Shown piece after piece: positions 11,740 to 25,029 of a DNA stretch of 64,000 bases; within the stretch, counting starts at the first letter, position 1, and the number at the start of each line of letters is the position of its first letter. Source of the DNA: Trichopria drosophilae. Taxonomy: Eukaryota; Arthropoda; Insecta; Hymenoptera; Diapriidae. A model generated the notes under the pieces. The model was given only the letters and a program-made list of their open reading frames with translations, was not told the origin of the DNA and searched no databases. The stretch is from the NCBI GenBank assembly GCA_030407085.1, contig CM059587.1, forward strand, positions 67,836,501 through 67,900,500, given 5' to 3'. The position numbers were made by a program, and so were the translations under genes.

Positions 11740-12342
11740 ATAAAACTCAGCTTTACACTATTAAAAAATTAGTTAAGGATCGAGATAAGAACATAAAACA
11801 TGTTTTAGATCAGATTAAATTTGTCTTAATCAGTCGCGAAACATCGTCATTTAAAAATAATGACATCTGAAACTCATATTAAGCACATTTCGATAATATA
11901 AAGAATACGTCATTATTCGAAGTGAATAAAAAGTACATATTACGTTTAAATAATAAACTATTTAAGAACAAAAAAACATTTTGATCACAATCAGTACTGG
12001 TTATGTGATCAAGTATCGCCAAATGTTAAAATATTTTGTGTTCCTTGAAATGAAGGAACTTTAATATCCATGTACACATATAAACCACGGGGATGAAACT
12101 TGTACCAATGTCTCGGCAGCGACCAGGGTTGCCAAGTTTACTGGTCACAATCTTCTGAAAGCATTTGGTTACTTTGGTTATAGAGACATTTAACGTGACG
12201 TTAGACTTGGTCGGTAATGCAGACAATATTACAACGGTTACCATATACTGGAATAGAAGTTTCTGTTTCACGTGTACAAATTCGCGGTTTTCACGTGCCG
12301 GTAAAGTAATCGGAAAGGCGTCTATTGCTGCCGAGCACCGCA
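11740..12342. other. Unique sequence left of the large palindrome, no gene seen
   Basis: No supported gene. A 105-aa minus-strand frame (12026-12343) has no recognisable domain. Confidence 0.4.
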
Positions 12343-14459
12343 CACGGAGAGACTAGAGGCAAGATTTTCGTCCGGCCCTCTACGCGCAATAAAGGTACTA
12401 GACCACCGGACGAAAAATCTAGGTAGGCGCGCATAAAGATCGTGCATACTCCGTGGCCAAATCGAACGTACGGAGTATAAACATTCTCCCCACTCTGCCG
12501 CACGAAATTCCTCCAAGAGTCGGACGATTTTCAGACCTGGCTCGGACGATTTTCATGCGGCAGTCGGCAGTCTCAATAAATATGTATTTTATTTTTGTTT
12601 GCCTTATGCAAAGTGTCATTTCCGAAGTATTTTTTGATGCCGAAAACAGTGGTGGCCTCAAAATTTCTTTATCATGCACAATTTTTTAAAGAAATGAGGT
12701 GAAATATGTCAAATTTTGTTTTTTACCACATGAATCATTTTTTTTGTAGCAAATAAATAATTGCCTTAAATTTATAAGGTATCATTTTGGAAGTACTTTT
12801 TCGTGCAGACTTTTCCTATGACATCATGATAGGAAAGTGAAGTTAAGTGTGTATTTTTGCTTTATTTATATGGTGGAATATGGTCAAAAACAAAAATGTT
12901 GACATATTTAGTTTAAATTTTCACAAAATTGTGACATGATAAATAATTATGAGAGCACCATCGTTTTCAGCAAAAGTATTTACCATGTCAAAGATATAAT
13001 CGACATTAGACAATGTTATACAGGGTCATCGAAAAGTATCGGACCCCCCTAATATCTTCAGTTAGAATGCACTTAGGAGAAAATGTCCAATAGCAAAGTT
13101 GTATGGTTTCAAGCGGGGAGTAAGATGATGACCTTGACTTTGACCTTGACCATGTCCTTCAAGGTCATTTCAAGGTCAATCTTATTTTTTTAAATAGAAC
13201 CCCCTACATTTTATTGCATATTCTTATAGCTTATCTCGAGAGCTTTCCAAAACACTATAATAAAATATTTTTTTATTAAGTACTTTTTGAGTTATAAAGG
13301 TTTGAAGTTAACAATTTTTTGACACAAAATGTAGAATATCTTGTAAAATATTATTTAGTTTTCAGTAATCATAACCTTAATACTTTTGTGCGCGGAATAA
13401 TGAGACCAATTAATTGGTTTAAAGAAAATACATTAATCGGATTTCCCCCTAATATTTTCAGTAAGAATGCATTTTGGAAGGAACAAATTGTTAACTTCAA
13501 ACCTTTATAACTCAAAAAGTACTTAATAAAAAAATATTTTATTATAGTGTTTTGGAAAGCTCTCGAGATAAGCTATAAGAATATGCAATAAAATGTAGGG
13601 GGTTCTATTTAAAAAAATAAGATTGACCTTGCAATGACCTTGAAGGACATGGTCAAGGTCTAAGTCAAGGTCATCATCTTACTCCCCGCTTGAAACCATA
13701 CAACTTTGCTATTGGACATTTTCTCCTAAGTGCATTCTAACTGAAGATATTAGGGGGGTCCGATACTTTTCGATGACCCTGTATAACATTGTCTAATGTC
13801 GATTATATCTTTGACATGGTAAATACTTTTGCTGAAAACGATGGTGCTCTCATAATTATTTATCATGTCACAATTTTGTGAAAATTTAAACTAAATATGT
13901 CAACATTTTTGTTTTTGACCATATTCCACCATATAAATAAAGCAAAAATACACACTTAACTTCACTTTCCTATCATGATGTCATAGGAAAAGTCTGCACG
14001 AAAAAGTACTTCCAAAATGATACCTTATAAATTTAAGGCAATTATTTATTTGCTACAAAAAAAATGATTCATGTGGTAAAAAACAAAATTTGACATATTT
14101 CACCTCATTTCTTTAAAAAATTGTGCATGATAAAGAAATTTTGAGGCCACCACTGTTTTCGGCAACAAAAAATACTTCGGAAATGACACTTTGCATAAGG
14201 CAAACAAAAATAAAATACATATTTATTGAGACTGCCGACTGCCGCATGAAAATCATCCGAGCCAGGTCTGAAAATCGTCCGACTCTTGGAGGAATTTCGT
14301 GCGGCAGAGTGGGGAGAATGTTTATACTCCGTACGTTCGATTTGGCCACGGAGTATGCACGATCTTTATGCGCGCCTACCTAGATTTTTCGTCCGGTGGT
14401 CTAGTACCTTTATTGCGCGTAGAGGGCCGGACGAAAATCTTGCCTCTAGTCTCTCCGTG
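12343..14459. mobile_element. 2.1-kb foldback element: two ~970-bp near-identical inverted arms
   Basis: 12343-13316 is mirrored by 13486-14459 (paired coordinates sum to 26802 throughout), with only a few mismatches and a 169-bp loop. The tips read CACGGAGAGACTAG and its complement. The same CACGGAGAGAC tip occurs on the MITE at 39210. The arms hold no catalytic ORF; paired ORFs such as 12419-12679 and 14123-14383 are just the same arm read twice. The loop includes a diverged copy of an arm segment (cccctaatattttcagtaagaatgca versus 13043-13075). No clear target duplication flanks it. Confidence 0.85.
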
Positions 14460-15310
14460 CAGCTGCACTACTGCACTTCTGCAAAGAGCGATTGAGCATT
14501 TTTTGCCATACAAAAAATAGTGTATATATCACGGGCGGAAACGCATTGCACGCACTACGGCGATATTGAAAACTTGATTGTTATACGCCTTCGGCGATTA
14601 GCAGTTTTTACACGTTCGATCCCCCGTATCGCCATGGCTGAAATGACTTCATTTCCGCCCCTTATACATAATATACTATATTGTATATCTTATGGGAACG
14701 ACAACAAAAAAGTTTTTATATCTGTCTTTATAAAAGAATTAAGTTACGGCCGCCATTCTGCAATACATAACAATGAATCGAAGACATAACCGTGGAAATC
14801 TCTACTTATATTGTTTCATTGAAAGATTTTTTTATTGTACTATTCAGCGAGCGAAATGGCCCTTTTTACAGAATTCTTAACATTACTTAGTAATTACAAA
14901 TTTGTCCGCATTGTCATTATGGACTGAAAAAATTCAAGACCTAATAACTCAGGTAAACATTTCTTTTACTAAAAATAAGTCAAATTACGCGGAAAAAACT
15001 TATGAATTCAATAGGAAAAAAATATTTCGGATACAATTTTTATGTATATAGTTATAATGAAAAGGTAAAAAATTTAATTTCCCATTAAAATCTCATGTTA
15101 AATTTCAAGTCATTTGTCGGAACAGAATATATCACTTTTTAGTGGTACCAAAACCTACATTATCCTCAATAAGGCATTTCGAATATCGAAGAATCGTCTT
15201 TTTCAGCCCATCATAGTGTACATGGTATGATATTAATATGTAATATATAATACGCGGTCGATTTAGGTGAATCGTAAACGGATCATGTTCTAATCTCATA
15301 GCAATTGTTA
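14460..15310. other. AT-rich spacer; small inverted GGGCGGAAA/TTTCCGCCC pair
   Basis: A short inverted pair (14533-14541 and 14654-14663, GGGCGGAAA and its complement) brackets about 130 bp of GC-richer sequence, possibly a short MITE. Nothing else in the stretch is recognisable. Confidence 0.35.
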
Positions 15311-15910
15311 GGATACGATCCGTATATGGGTCATTCTACGACAATTGATAACACCCGCAAAGTCGCTGCGCTTAGAGCGCCGTTTTGAATCAACACATAC
15401 TTTTTGGTATCAACGCATACAAAGATTTGAAAACAGTGATTTTGAAAGGTTTTTTATGGCCGTTTTAATAAACCTATTTTCAAATTTTGAAATATGCACG
15501 TTGATTTCTTGAACAGAAAAAAAAATTGCATTTTCTGAAAAAATCGTATTTTTTTATGTATTTCGATAGTGTATTAATACAGTGTAACAATTTTTATATC
15601 AATATTTATATTACAAAACTGTTTAAAAAATTCGGAACAACTGTCTTTTATCGAAAGTTCTAATTAGGGTATACCCATTAAAAAATATAAAATATATGAT
15701 TTTTTCAAAAGATGAAATTATATATTTATTTTCGAAAAAAGGTGAAATTTTCAAAATTTTGAAAAACTAAAAAGGCCATGAAAAAACCTTTAAAAATCAC
15801 AGTTTTCAAATCTTTGTATGTGTTGATACAAAGAAGTTATACGGCTTTCAAAACGGCACTCTAAATTTGCGGGTGGTATCACTTGACGTGGAATACGATT
15901 CGTATACGAT
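15311..15910. mobile_element. Foldback element with ~160-bp inverted arms
   Basis: 15311-15470 and 15772-15910 are inverted copies: the left arm contains GATAACACCCGCAAA, GCCGTTTTGAA and ACATACAAAGATTTGAAAAC-type words, and the right arm contains their complements. The ends are themselves palindrome-like (GATACGATCCGTATA on the left, its diverged complement on the right). Arms are about 85% identical by eye, so this is older than the 12343 palindrome. The middle is AT-rich with no ORF. Confidence 0.7.
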
Positions 15911-16449
15911 AATGTTAGCACCACACAATATTGTATAATCAGCGCAGATCGGACAGTTGAATCGGACAGAGGACGCTGTGGACGGAAGAAATTTTGTATT
16001 ACGGATCCGTAACCGCCATATTGGATTTTCCGATTCGGACAATGGCACTTCGGACAGCTGCGCCGTACCCATATCGTCGCTCTCGCCGATTTAGAACATT
16101 GGAAGATTTTAGCATTGCTGTATAATCGTGTTCCGAATCTTGATTGTTACTCATTAGTAGAAACTCAATAAGACGTCACCGCTTTAATACGTAATCTCCA
16201 TAAGACATCGGAACTATCCCTCGTTACGACGTCGTTTCATGTCCTCCTCTCATCCCCACCACTGCCTATTTTGTCACAGACGGAAACCTACCCTTACGAA
16301 AAGTACCCTACCTTACAGCGAGCGACCTCAGCTGCACAAGCTTCTGCGCCGGTTTGGGAAGGAGAAGCTCACTTTCTCTCGAAGGACGTCTTACGGGCGG
16401 CGAGAGGGGAAGCTGGAACCGTCTACGACGTCTTATGGACTTTCTACTG
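15911..16449. other. Moderately GC-rich unique sequence
   Basis: Contains short ORFs (16239-16523) with no recognisable domain and several CGGACA words around 15955-16055. It may be upstream host sequence, since the other side of the 16452-21232 insertion leads into pecanex, but no promoter element is identifiable. Confidence 0.3.
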
Positions 16450-16732
16450 TACACTGCAAAAAAAGATTGTGTGAAATTACTACTCTGAGAGTAGGTAATC
16501 TGTATAACCTAGTCCGAGAGTAGTAAAATCCCTAGAAAGTTGTAAATATTACAGCAAAGATGTAAATTTACAGCGATTGTCAACAGACTTGAAATTGCAG
16601 GTTAGAATTTACAATTAATGTAGTAAAATTACTATGTTTATAGTAAAGTCACACCATTATAGTGAAATTACAGTGCTGTAATAAAATTACAATATCGATG
16701 AATTTTTCACATTTTATATGTATTAAGGTCCG

Positions 16733-18205
16733 ATCAATTATCGTAAGACAATATCTAAAACTATCAACTAAAGGTAAGATTATTATGTCAACATGTTTAT
16801 GATTAAAACGACTGTCAGGCATGTCAATACAAGCGGGTGCTGTTCGTGTATGTCGATGGATCTTGGCTCTTTGGCAGGGTAAGCATTCTCTTGACCAACG
16901 AAGAGCGTCCTTGCTGATCCCAGGCCAAACAAACTTTTCTTTCAAAAGTTTAGACGTGATTCGTCCACTAGGATGTGATAGTCCATGGATCACGTTGAAG
17001 GCTTGTCGTCGCAGATTTTCAGGTAAGTAAGGACGAATCCAACCGCTCGCAATATCGCAATAAATTGTACTATTTTCAATCGCTAGTTTTTGCAAGTTGA
17101 GCGATGAGTTCGATTGAAGCTGCTTAATTTCCTCGTCCTGAGCCTGAGCCAGTGAAATTGTTGCGGAATCTAGAACAGTAGGCATACTAATTGCACTAAT
17201 TCGGGATAACGTGTCAGCCACGACGTTATCTTCACCGTTAATATGAATAATTCGTGTATTAAACTGAGAAATATAATCCAGCTGACGTAACTGTCTCGGG
17301 GATGCTTTATCAGCTGGCTGGGCAAATGCGTATATTAAAGGTTTATGATCCGTCTTGATGACAAACATTCTACCTTCCAATACATGCTTGAAATGTTTCA
17401 CAGCAGCATAAATAGCCAAAAGCTCCCTGTCATAAGTACTATATCGTGTTTCTGCAGGGGAGAGCTTCCGAGAGGAGAATCCTAATGGTTTCCAAACATT
17501 ATCCACCAATTGCTCTAATGAAGCTCCAATGGCTGAGTCTGAGGCATCGGTAGATAATGACAGCTTCCCACCTGGAGATAAGTACGTATTCCTAACTGCG
17601 GTAATCATGCTGTCTTTGCATTTGTTGAACGCTGCTACAGCCTCTGTGATCCACTCAATTTTTCGCTTATCGCGTTTCTTGGAATTCTTCAGGAATTCAC
17701 AGAGAGGCGCTTGGGAATGAGCAATTTGCGGTAAACAGCGACGGTAATAGTTGATCATTCCCAAGAATCTTCGTAAGTCCGCGACTGTAGTGGGTTGAGG
17801 AAAGTCCCGAATGGTATCAATCTTGTATGTGGGCGGCTGAAAACCCTGTTGGTTAATAGAATAGCCAAGGTAAGTGACTTCTTCTCGACCAATTTGACAT
17901 TTGGATAATTTAATGCTATGTCGGTTCATCTGAAGTATTACAAAAACTTGTCGTAGATGTTCAATGTGCTGTTCATGACTATTCGACATCACCATTAGGT
18001 CATCTATGTAGCCAGCGACAAAATCGAGGTGTCGAAAAAGATTGTCCATGTGCCTTTGAAAGGTTTGAGTTGCATTGCATAATCCAGGTGGCATGCCCAA
18101 AAATTCGAAAAGTCCGAATGGTGTCGTGACGGCTGTTTTAGGCACATCTTCTGATGCTACTGGTATTTGATGGTAGGCTCGTTCAAGGTCAATAACAGAA
18201 AAAAC
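16733..18205 (-). pseudogene. Gypsy-type LTR retrotransposon pol fragment (RT, RNase H, partial integrase)
   Basis: One long open frame, truncated at both ends. It starts inside RT at [15 protein letters not shown], continues through [20 protein letters not shown] and the catalytic YIDD, then tether and RNase H ([31 protein letters not shown]) and the integrase zinc domain (H...H, CLPCQRAK). It stops right after YCLTIIDR, so most of the integrase catalytic core is missing, as are protease, gag and LTRs. The open frame over ~490 codons suggests either a recent insertion or purifying capture. Both breakpoints are abrupt: satellite on the right, MITE-like subterminal sequence on the left. Confidence 0.9.
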
Positions 18206-18233
18206 AATCAATATATATATAAATTACAATCAA

Positions 18234-18998
18234 TAGAGTTTCACATCTAAAACCTTCCTTTGATTAAACTTTGACAACTTCTACAAGATTTTAGATATTT
18301 TTTTTTTTTTTTTTTATATTATTTTACGTCGACTTTTGTGAACCCAAATGGGACTAAATCGCGACGGGAGATTTTAGATATAAAAGGCATGTTGAAAGAA
18401 GGTATTAGATCTTAAATCTTTTATTGGTGGTAGAAGTCTTGTTGAAAGAAGGTTTTAGAACCAAAATATTTCATCGGTGTTAAAATTTTGTTCGAAACAA
18501 AGTTTTAGACCTTACATCATTTATCGCTGGTACAATTCTCTACGACAGAAGGTTTCGGATCTGATATTGTCTATCGATCTTAAAAATCTTGTCGAAACTA
18601 GATGTGGAATCTAAGATCTTTTATACATGGTAAAACATTGGTCAAAACAAGATTTTATATCTAAAATCTTGTAGAAGTTGTCAATATTTAATCGAAGGAA
18701 GGTTTGGATGTGAAACTCTATTGATTGTAAAAGGCATGTTGAAAGAAGGTATTAGATCTTAAATCTTTTATTGGTGGAAGAAGTCTTGTCGAAAGAAGGT
18801 TTTAGAACCAAAATATGTCATCAGTGTTAAAATTTTATTGTAAACAAAGTTTTAGACCTTAAATCTTGTATCGCTGGTACAATTCTCTACGAAAGAAGGT
18901 TTCGGATCTGAAATTGCCTGTCGGTCTTAAAAGTCTTCTCGCAACTAGATTTTGAATCTAAGATCTTGCATATATGGTAAAACATGTGTCGAAGGAAG
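18234..18998. repeat. 50-bp satellite organised as 347-bp higher-order units
   Basis: A ~50-bp monomer (type GTTGAAAGAAGGTTTTAGA, then a variable part ending in AAATCTT) is repeated; seven different monomers form a unit. The unit starting near 18382 (AAAAGGCATGTTGAAAG) restarts near 18729, giving a period of 347 bp. The first part (18234-18300) is an inverted copy of the end of the unit at 18659-18725, and a T15 tract plus foreign sequence interrupts at about 18300-18370. A reverse-orientation patch of the same family lies at 54761-54975. Confidence 0.8.
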
Positions 18999-19379
18999 AC
19001 ATTAAATAAATAATATACACAAGTTGTCAAAATCTATTACAAAAAATTATTTGCGAAATTTCATTAGAAAATATTTTGAAAAAATTTTGTAGGAAAACTG
19101 TATCCCAATCATCAAAGTCAAATAGCGAATTTAAAAATGAAAGAATGAATTAAACACTACACATTGTAATACATTTCTGATTACAGAAATTTATAAGTTA
19201 AGGTGACATACGAAGGGCTTAAAAATGTGATTACTATAATACCTTACAATAAATCAATGTTGAAGAAAATGTACTTATAACAGTTCGTAACAAAAATATT
19301 TAAAAACTTATTTCATAGAAAAATATCAGTCAAACAATTCATTATTAGGGACTAAAATGTTAAATTACATCATTACGTA

Positions 19380-19625
19380 AGGACATTTTCAGATATTAAA
19401 TCTTTCGACTGAGAAATAGTAGAAATAAAAATGTTTATTCAAAACAAAAATGCAGGAAGTCTTTCTTTGCACAAATTGATCAGCAACTTAGAAATCGTAC
19501 GATTAAAAACATTTAGTTGAAAACAACAATGCTGAAAACTTCCTTCGCATAAAGTGACCAATAACTGGGAAACCGTAAAATAAAAGTATTTATTTGAAAC
19601 AAAAATGCTGGAAAACTTTTTTTGC
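19380..19625. repeat. ~80-bp tandem repeat, three diverged copies
   Basis: Copies are marked by CAAAAATGCAGG (19445), CAACAATGCTGAAAAC (19525) and CAAAAATGCTGGAAAAC (about 19600), each followed by cttycttygca. The following 19626-20440 is AT-rich with no recognisable gene. Confidence 0.6.
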
Positions 19626-21787
19626 ATTATACTATTTAATTTTAACGCCACTGTTGTAATATACGTAAAATGTCACATTTTTAAATTAACATTTTTTAAA
19701 TTAAAATCAACCTGCACGACTGCATCATCCTCAACATTTTATTACAATGTACTTCAAGGATTTCAATGCATTTCTTCAGTAAACAGAACATTTTATTATG
19801 AATAATAATTTTATCATAAAATAACTTCAAAAATGTAAAATATTAATAAAATAAACTTTATAACAAACCCATTTCATAAGGTGACATATATGTATGCTAC
19901 TGTGACGTAGAGGTTTAATTTATTGTTGGCAGAGCATTACACACATGAATTAAAGTTCAAAGTAATATGCACAGCCAAAAAAGACATCGATTATTAGGTG
20001 ATTTTTCTGATTCTTTGGTAAAAAAAAATTAAAAACAGTAATTTTCATGGGCAAGTGCAATTAATTTAAGACATATAACCATACATCAATACAACGATGC
20101 TTCAACAAACTTGTACATATATTTACCACTTACTTCTGTTTGTTTACTCATATCTGTCGTTTACAATTTTACTAAAACACAATTTTTTCGGAATATCCAA
20201 TTTAATATTTTGAATTTTTAAATCGTCTGGCGGCGACTTGTTACGACTTAAAGGTCGGTATAGGTGGACATACATGGATTGGTTGGGTTCGATACACTTA
20301 TATAAGTATTTTTTCATATGTCTTTTGGAACACGCTACTTCCGGTACTTGAGCCGCTCAGCTAAGCTTCGGCTTGAGCCGCGACTATTACTTCGGACCTA
20401 AATACTGAATTGTATTATATAATATAATTATTTTAATATTTATTATTTATCATACAATAGCATTTGTAATATAAAATTCAACCTGACAAACAACGATTCG
20501 TATATAGTTTTGCATTTAACGACAATAAACAATACATGTAAATAGTCAGTTAACAATAAATTTGGTTCATAAAACTTCACTCGCTTTAACAGTTTGTAGT
20601 TTACGATGTGACGTGACACTTCTTCGGTGACAGCTTGATTTTTACCCCTGCTTGCGTCTTCTGAATAGATTTCGAGCCTCTTCACTTGTGCATATCGATG
20701 GCTCGACAAATCTCACAATATTACATTTATACAATATTACAATTATAATGAAAATAAATCCATCAAACATAACCTCAATATACTTGTAAAGAAACTTCAT
20801 TTTATTTGGTCAAATAAATACGTAGCATATGATATATATACCTCTGTACACGTTTTATGAGATAAAAAATATCTTCACATAACAAATAACCGAAATCGTT
20901 ACGAGAAATTGAAACAAGTATATAAACATCAATGATGGCTGCCCGGGTCACGCGCGGAATGGAAAATATTACTAGAGAAATTGTATTTTTAACATTGTCA
21001 GATGTAATTTCACATTCAAACAGTAATTTTAAAAGGTGTAAAATTACTGCTCTCAGAAGTGGTAATTTATATAACCTACTCTCAGAGTGACAATTTCACA
21101 ATATTTGTAGTGCTATTACAGTTTTGGTGTAAAAATACTAGTGATTTTGTACTTTTACACCATTCAGAGTGGTAACTCGGGTGTGTAATTTCACACTTGT
21201 GTTGTGATTTTACGAAACCATTTTTTACAGTGTAGTAACCACGGTTTACATCATCGAGGTAGAAATACATAGGGGTGCAGCAATGCGTAAAGAAAAAAGA
21301 CACCATCAGATTGGTTCATATCGGTTATCCCCTCGGCACTAATCCTCACTTTGCCGTACTGCATGTATTTCACCATGGATACGTTACATCTGTCATAGCA
21401 CTCATAAGGCATGGTTTAGTTTTTAGTGGTTTAGTGCTTTTTGATATATGATAAAGATAAACACCATGCGGAAAAAGATGTCAACCTCTAAAAAACGTTA
21501 TTTGTTATGATACACCTTGATAAATTATTATTGACAACAAAATTACCAAAGAAAGTCATTACAAATGAAGATGTCTTAATAACCTCCTGATCTTTTTAAT
21601 CTACGCGCGATTACGTCAAAACAGTTGTATTGTCATAATTCTAGATCTTATGGTTCATATCTTATGTATCTGTCATATTTCGTGTAAGACAATGCGTTTC
21701 GAGGCGCAAAAATGGAATGTATTTATTAGAAATTCTCAAAAATAAAAACAAGGAAACTTTCACATGGGAGCAATGAAATCATGGTGA

Positions 21788-22382
<595 letters not shown>

Positions 22383-23283
22383 GTAAGTAGAGGATATACA
22401 GTTGCAGATTTTCTTTATTTCTCAGAAACCTTCAGTACTATTTTATTTGATACTTGAATAACTAATAATAGTTGAATTCTGTTTCGAGAATATTTTAAAA
22501 CATTTTAATTGTTGAAATGTTAATCTCAAAAAATACAGGTGTGTAAAGAATGACAAGACAAATTATGATTTCACAAAGAAGTTTTTGAGTAGCTGAATAG
22601 TTTCCATCGTAAAAAATTTTAATTCATTAAAACTATTAATCTTAATTTTAATTAGATTATTAAATAAAAATCGTCATATCAGAACCTCCTGTTCATAGGG
22701 TACCATTTCACAAATTTCAGTAATAGGATTTTTAGTGAAAATTTTCTTGAACATAGCTGCTAGTCAGTCATGGGCACTATGAAATCAATTCAAATTTTAA
22801 TACAATAAAATCTCTGGTCGAGTGTGATTCATTAGAACTCCAGTCGAACACACTCATTCAACATAAATTCAATTCAAATGTCGGAGCATAATACATATAA
22901 TCTATACCATATGAAATGCAATACAAATTCAATCACTGATACAATACAATTTTAAATCCATGTAAATGTGCACGTAATGAATTTAATTTTATTATATCTG
23001 TGTCATATAAAGTGCAATTCAAATTCAGCCACTGGTATGATAGAATTTTAAATCCATGTAAATTTATTCATAATGTAAAAATGTCTGTATGTCTCTATTG
23101 TTCTGAAAGACTATATTAAAAGCTTTACGCCCTGAACTAAAAGTAAATAAAATACTCCAAAAGTAAAGAATGTAACTGAATTTGTATTAATTTAATTCGA
23201 CTTTCTGATATAGTGATTGTCGGATCTCCCCCACTCCCTTGCCCTCCTGTGTTACTCCAGCAAATCTTTTAGTTTTAATGTTA
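22383..23283. other. AT-rich presumed pecanex intron with a ~96-bp tandem repeat
   Basis: 22895-23090 holds two diverged copies (period about 96 bp) of a unit ending in ATTTTAAATCCATGTAAAT. No exon recognised. Confidence 0.45.
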
Positions 23284-23556
23284 CAGTAGAACCCCTCTAC
23301 ATTGAACAAGGCGTGCCAGCGTTTCCCCGACAACCCCGTTACATTGAACATCCCTTCCCGTCCGCTTGTCCTTCATTATTCCGCCATCTTGCCGCATGGA
23401 GGAATGACTGCACATGCTCGATTGCAACTGCCAGCTGAAAATAACATTAAAGCGGGAGTAAGGGGAGGAAGAAAATGTTCAATCTGACGAGGTGAAATCG
23501 TTCAATCTAGCGGGGTGTTGAATGTAGCGGGAGTTCAATATAGAGGGGTTCTACTG
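23284..23556. mobile_element. Pogo/Tigger-type MITE (273 bp)
   Basis: Starts CAGTAGAACCCCTCTA and ends with its complement TAGAGGGGTTCTACTG; TA flanks both ends (23282-23283 and 23557-23558). The CAGTAGAACCCC terminus is typical of pogo-group Tc1/mariner elements. It is non-coding and deletion-derived; the transposase must come from elsewhere. The next 390 bp to 23949 hold nothing recognisable. Confidence 0.85.
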
Positions 23557-23949
23557 TACATTGAAATTTTTAGAAACGCTGATAATGACACTGAATATAG
23601 ATTTCAAAGGTTCAAAGTTTCTGATCCAGTGCAGTATTACATCCAGAGTGAGAAATTATAAAGGTCAAATTTTGAAATTTTAACTACACAATGGAAAAAT
23701 TAATATTTATTTGTCCCTCTTATCTTGGGACAACCAGGTAAAAAATTTACAAATGTATTTATTAGGAACAACATGTTCCCCTGTCGATAAGTCGAATTGC
23801 TCTATAATAATATAATAACCTAGTATCCAAGGTCAGAAAATAGGTTATTTCGATTTTTAATTGAAGCGCTTGGAAAGAAAGGAAATGATGACAGCATGGC
23901 TGCTGCTTTGTCTGTCGATCAACACAGCTTGTTCCCGTGTTACTCCCAG

Positions 23950-24725
23950 AATGGGGTTCACCGGTAAAATTTTTTTATTATTTTTTATTGTTTTAAATAA
24001 TAATTTGGATAACAGATAACACAAATAAAATCGAAAAAAAAATTAATTTATTAATTTGGGTATTTTATTTGCCAATTAAAAACTCTTCCGTTTGAACGCG
24101 CGCCAGTTTCGTGTGACGTCCATATGCAGGTTCGGCTGTCAACCAATTCCGTTCGAATATTATACTGTACATTCATGTCATGTTTAACCCCAAAAGTTTG
24201 CTCCAAAATTTTTAAAATGGAAAAAACAAACTTGTACTATGGAAAAAGGGTTGCAAGTCCTGCTATTTTACAAATAGGTTCAATATACACGCGGCGACAA
24301 ACAGTAGCGTCACGACGATTCATCCAAAGGTGCATCCTTGTAGCTTATAAATGTTACCTATATATGTATACATAGATTTTAAAACTATTTTTGCAATTAA
24401 GAAAACGCAAATAACGGCATAATAAAGTGTATGAATCTTATCAGCAGGTCTTATGTCCCTTTTTTCCATAATAAAAACTTCGAAGCAAACTATTGAGGTT
24501 AAACATGACATAAAGGCACAGCAGAATATGCGAACGGGAATAGATGACAGCCGAACCCGCATAGTGACGTCACACGAAACTGGCGAGCGTTCAAACGGAA
24601 GAGTTTTAATTGGCAAATAAAATACCCAAATTAATGAATTAATTATTTTTTAGATTTTATTTGTGTTATTTATGACCTAAATTATTATTTAAAACAATAA
24701 AAAAATTTTACCGGTGAACCCCATT
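23950..24725. mobile_element. Foldback element with ~290-bp inverted arms
   Basis: The left arm starts AATGGGGTTCACCGGTAAAA and the right arm ends with its complement. Matching continues through gccaattaaaactcttccgttt, the TGACGTC word and the aggttcggctgtca segment to about 24240 and 24440, leaving a ~200-bp loop. No ORF of note. The right end abuts a LINE fragment at 24726, so it probably inserted into that older LINE. Confidence 0.75.
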
Positions 24726-24875
24726 GGATCCACTCGGTTTTTTGTGAGTAGCACGATCTCGGTCTTCGCCGCTGCTAGCTCAAGCCCATGTCTTTTCAGA
24801 TAGGGGAAACACTGTACATCACCTGATCGAGCTTCATCATCCGCACGTCCGAACAGGGAATCGCATCCGCCAAGT
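24726..24875 (-). pseudogene. R1-like LINE reverse-transcriptase fragment
   Basis: Reading leftward, the segment HGLELAAAKTEIVLLTK is the conserved stretch that follows the catalytic aspartates in R1/Jockey-type reverse transcriptases. The flanking frame is not recognisable for long. Together with the endonuclease piece at 26380-26750 and the zinc-knuckle piece at 27060-27170, on the same strand and in the right 5'-to-3' order, it belongs to one strongly decayed element. Confidence 0.6.
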
Positions 24876-25029
24876 TTGCGAGATACAATCTTATACCATA
24901 ATAAAAAAGAAAAAAGGACAAAGGACAGGTTATTTCCCCCCGCGTTAATGACGAATATGTCTATTTGCGGATCGGCTTTCGGGTGGAGAGGTACAGGACA
25001 GAGACAGACAGTACAAGACAGAACTATAG

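Larger units (their letters stand above)
16452..21232. mobile_element. Composite element with CACTG...CAGTG inverted ends and TA target
   Basis: The left end (CACTGCAAAAAAAG, then TGTGAAATTAC and CTCTGAGAGTAGG) is matched in reverse complement at the right end (CACTGTAAAAAATGG, TGTGAAATTAC, CTCTGAGAGTAGG); subterminal similarity extends roughly 200 bp. TA lies directly outside both ends (16450-16451 and 21233-21234), as for Tc1/mariner-like insertions. No transposase is recognisable inside. Instead it encloses a Gypsy pol fragment, the 50-bp satellite, an ~80-bp tandem repeat and 1.5 kb of AT-rich DNA including a nondescript 88-aa frame (20443-20709, -). Confidence 0.6.

Noticed and set aside
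12419..14520. Paired ORFs of 60-86 aa on both strands of the palindrome
   Set aside because: Each is the same arm read in both copies; no domain, and codon pattern is not protein-like.
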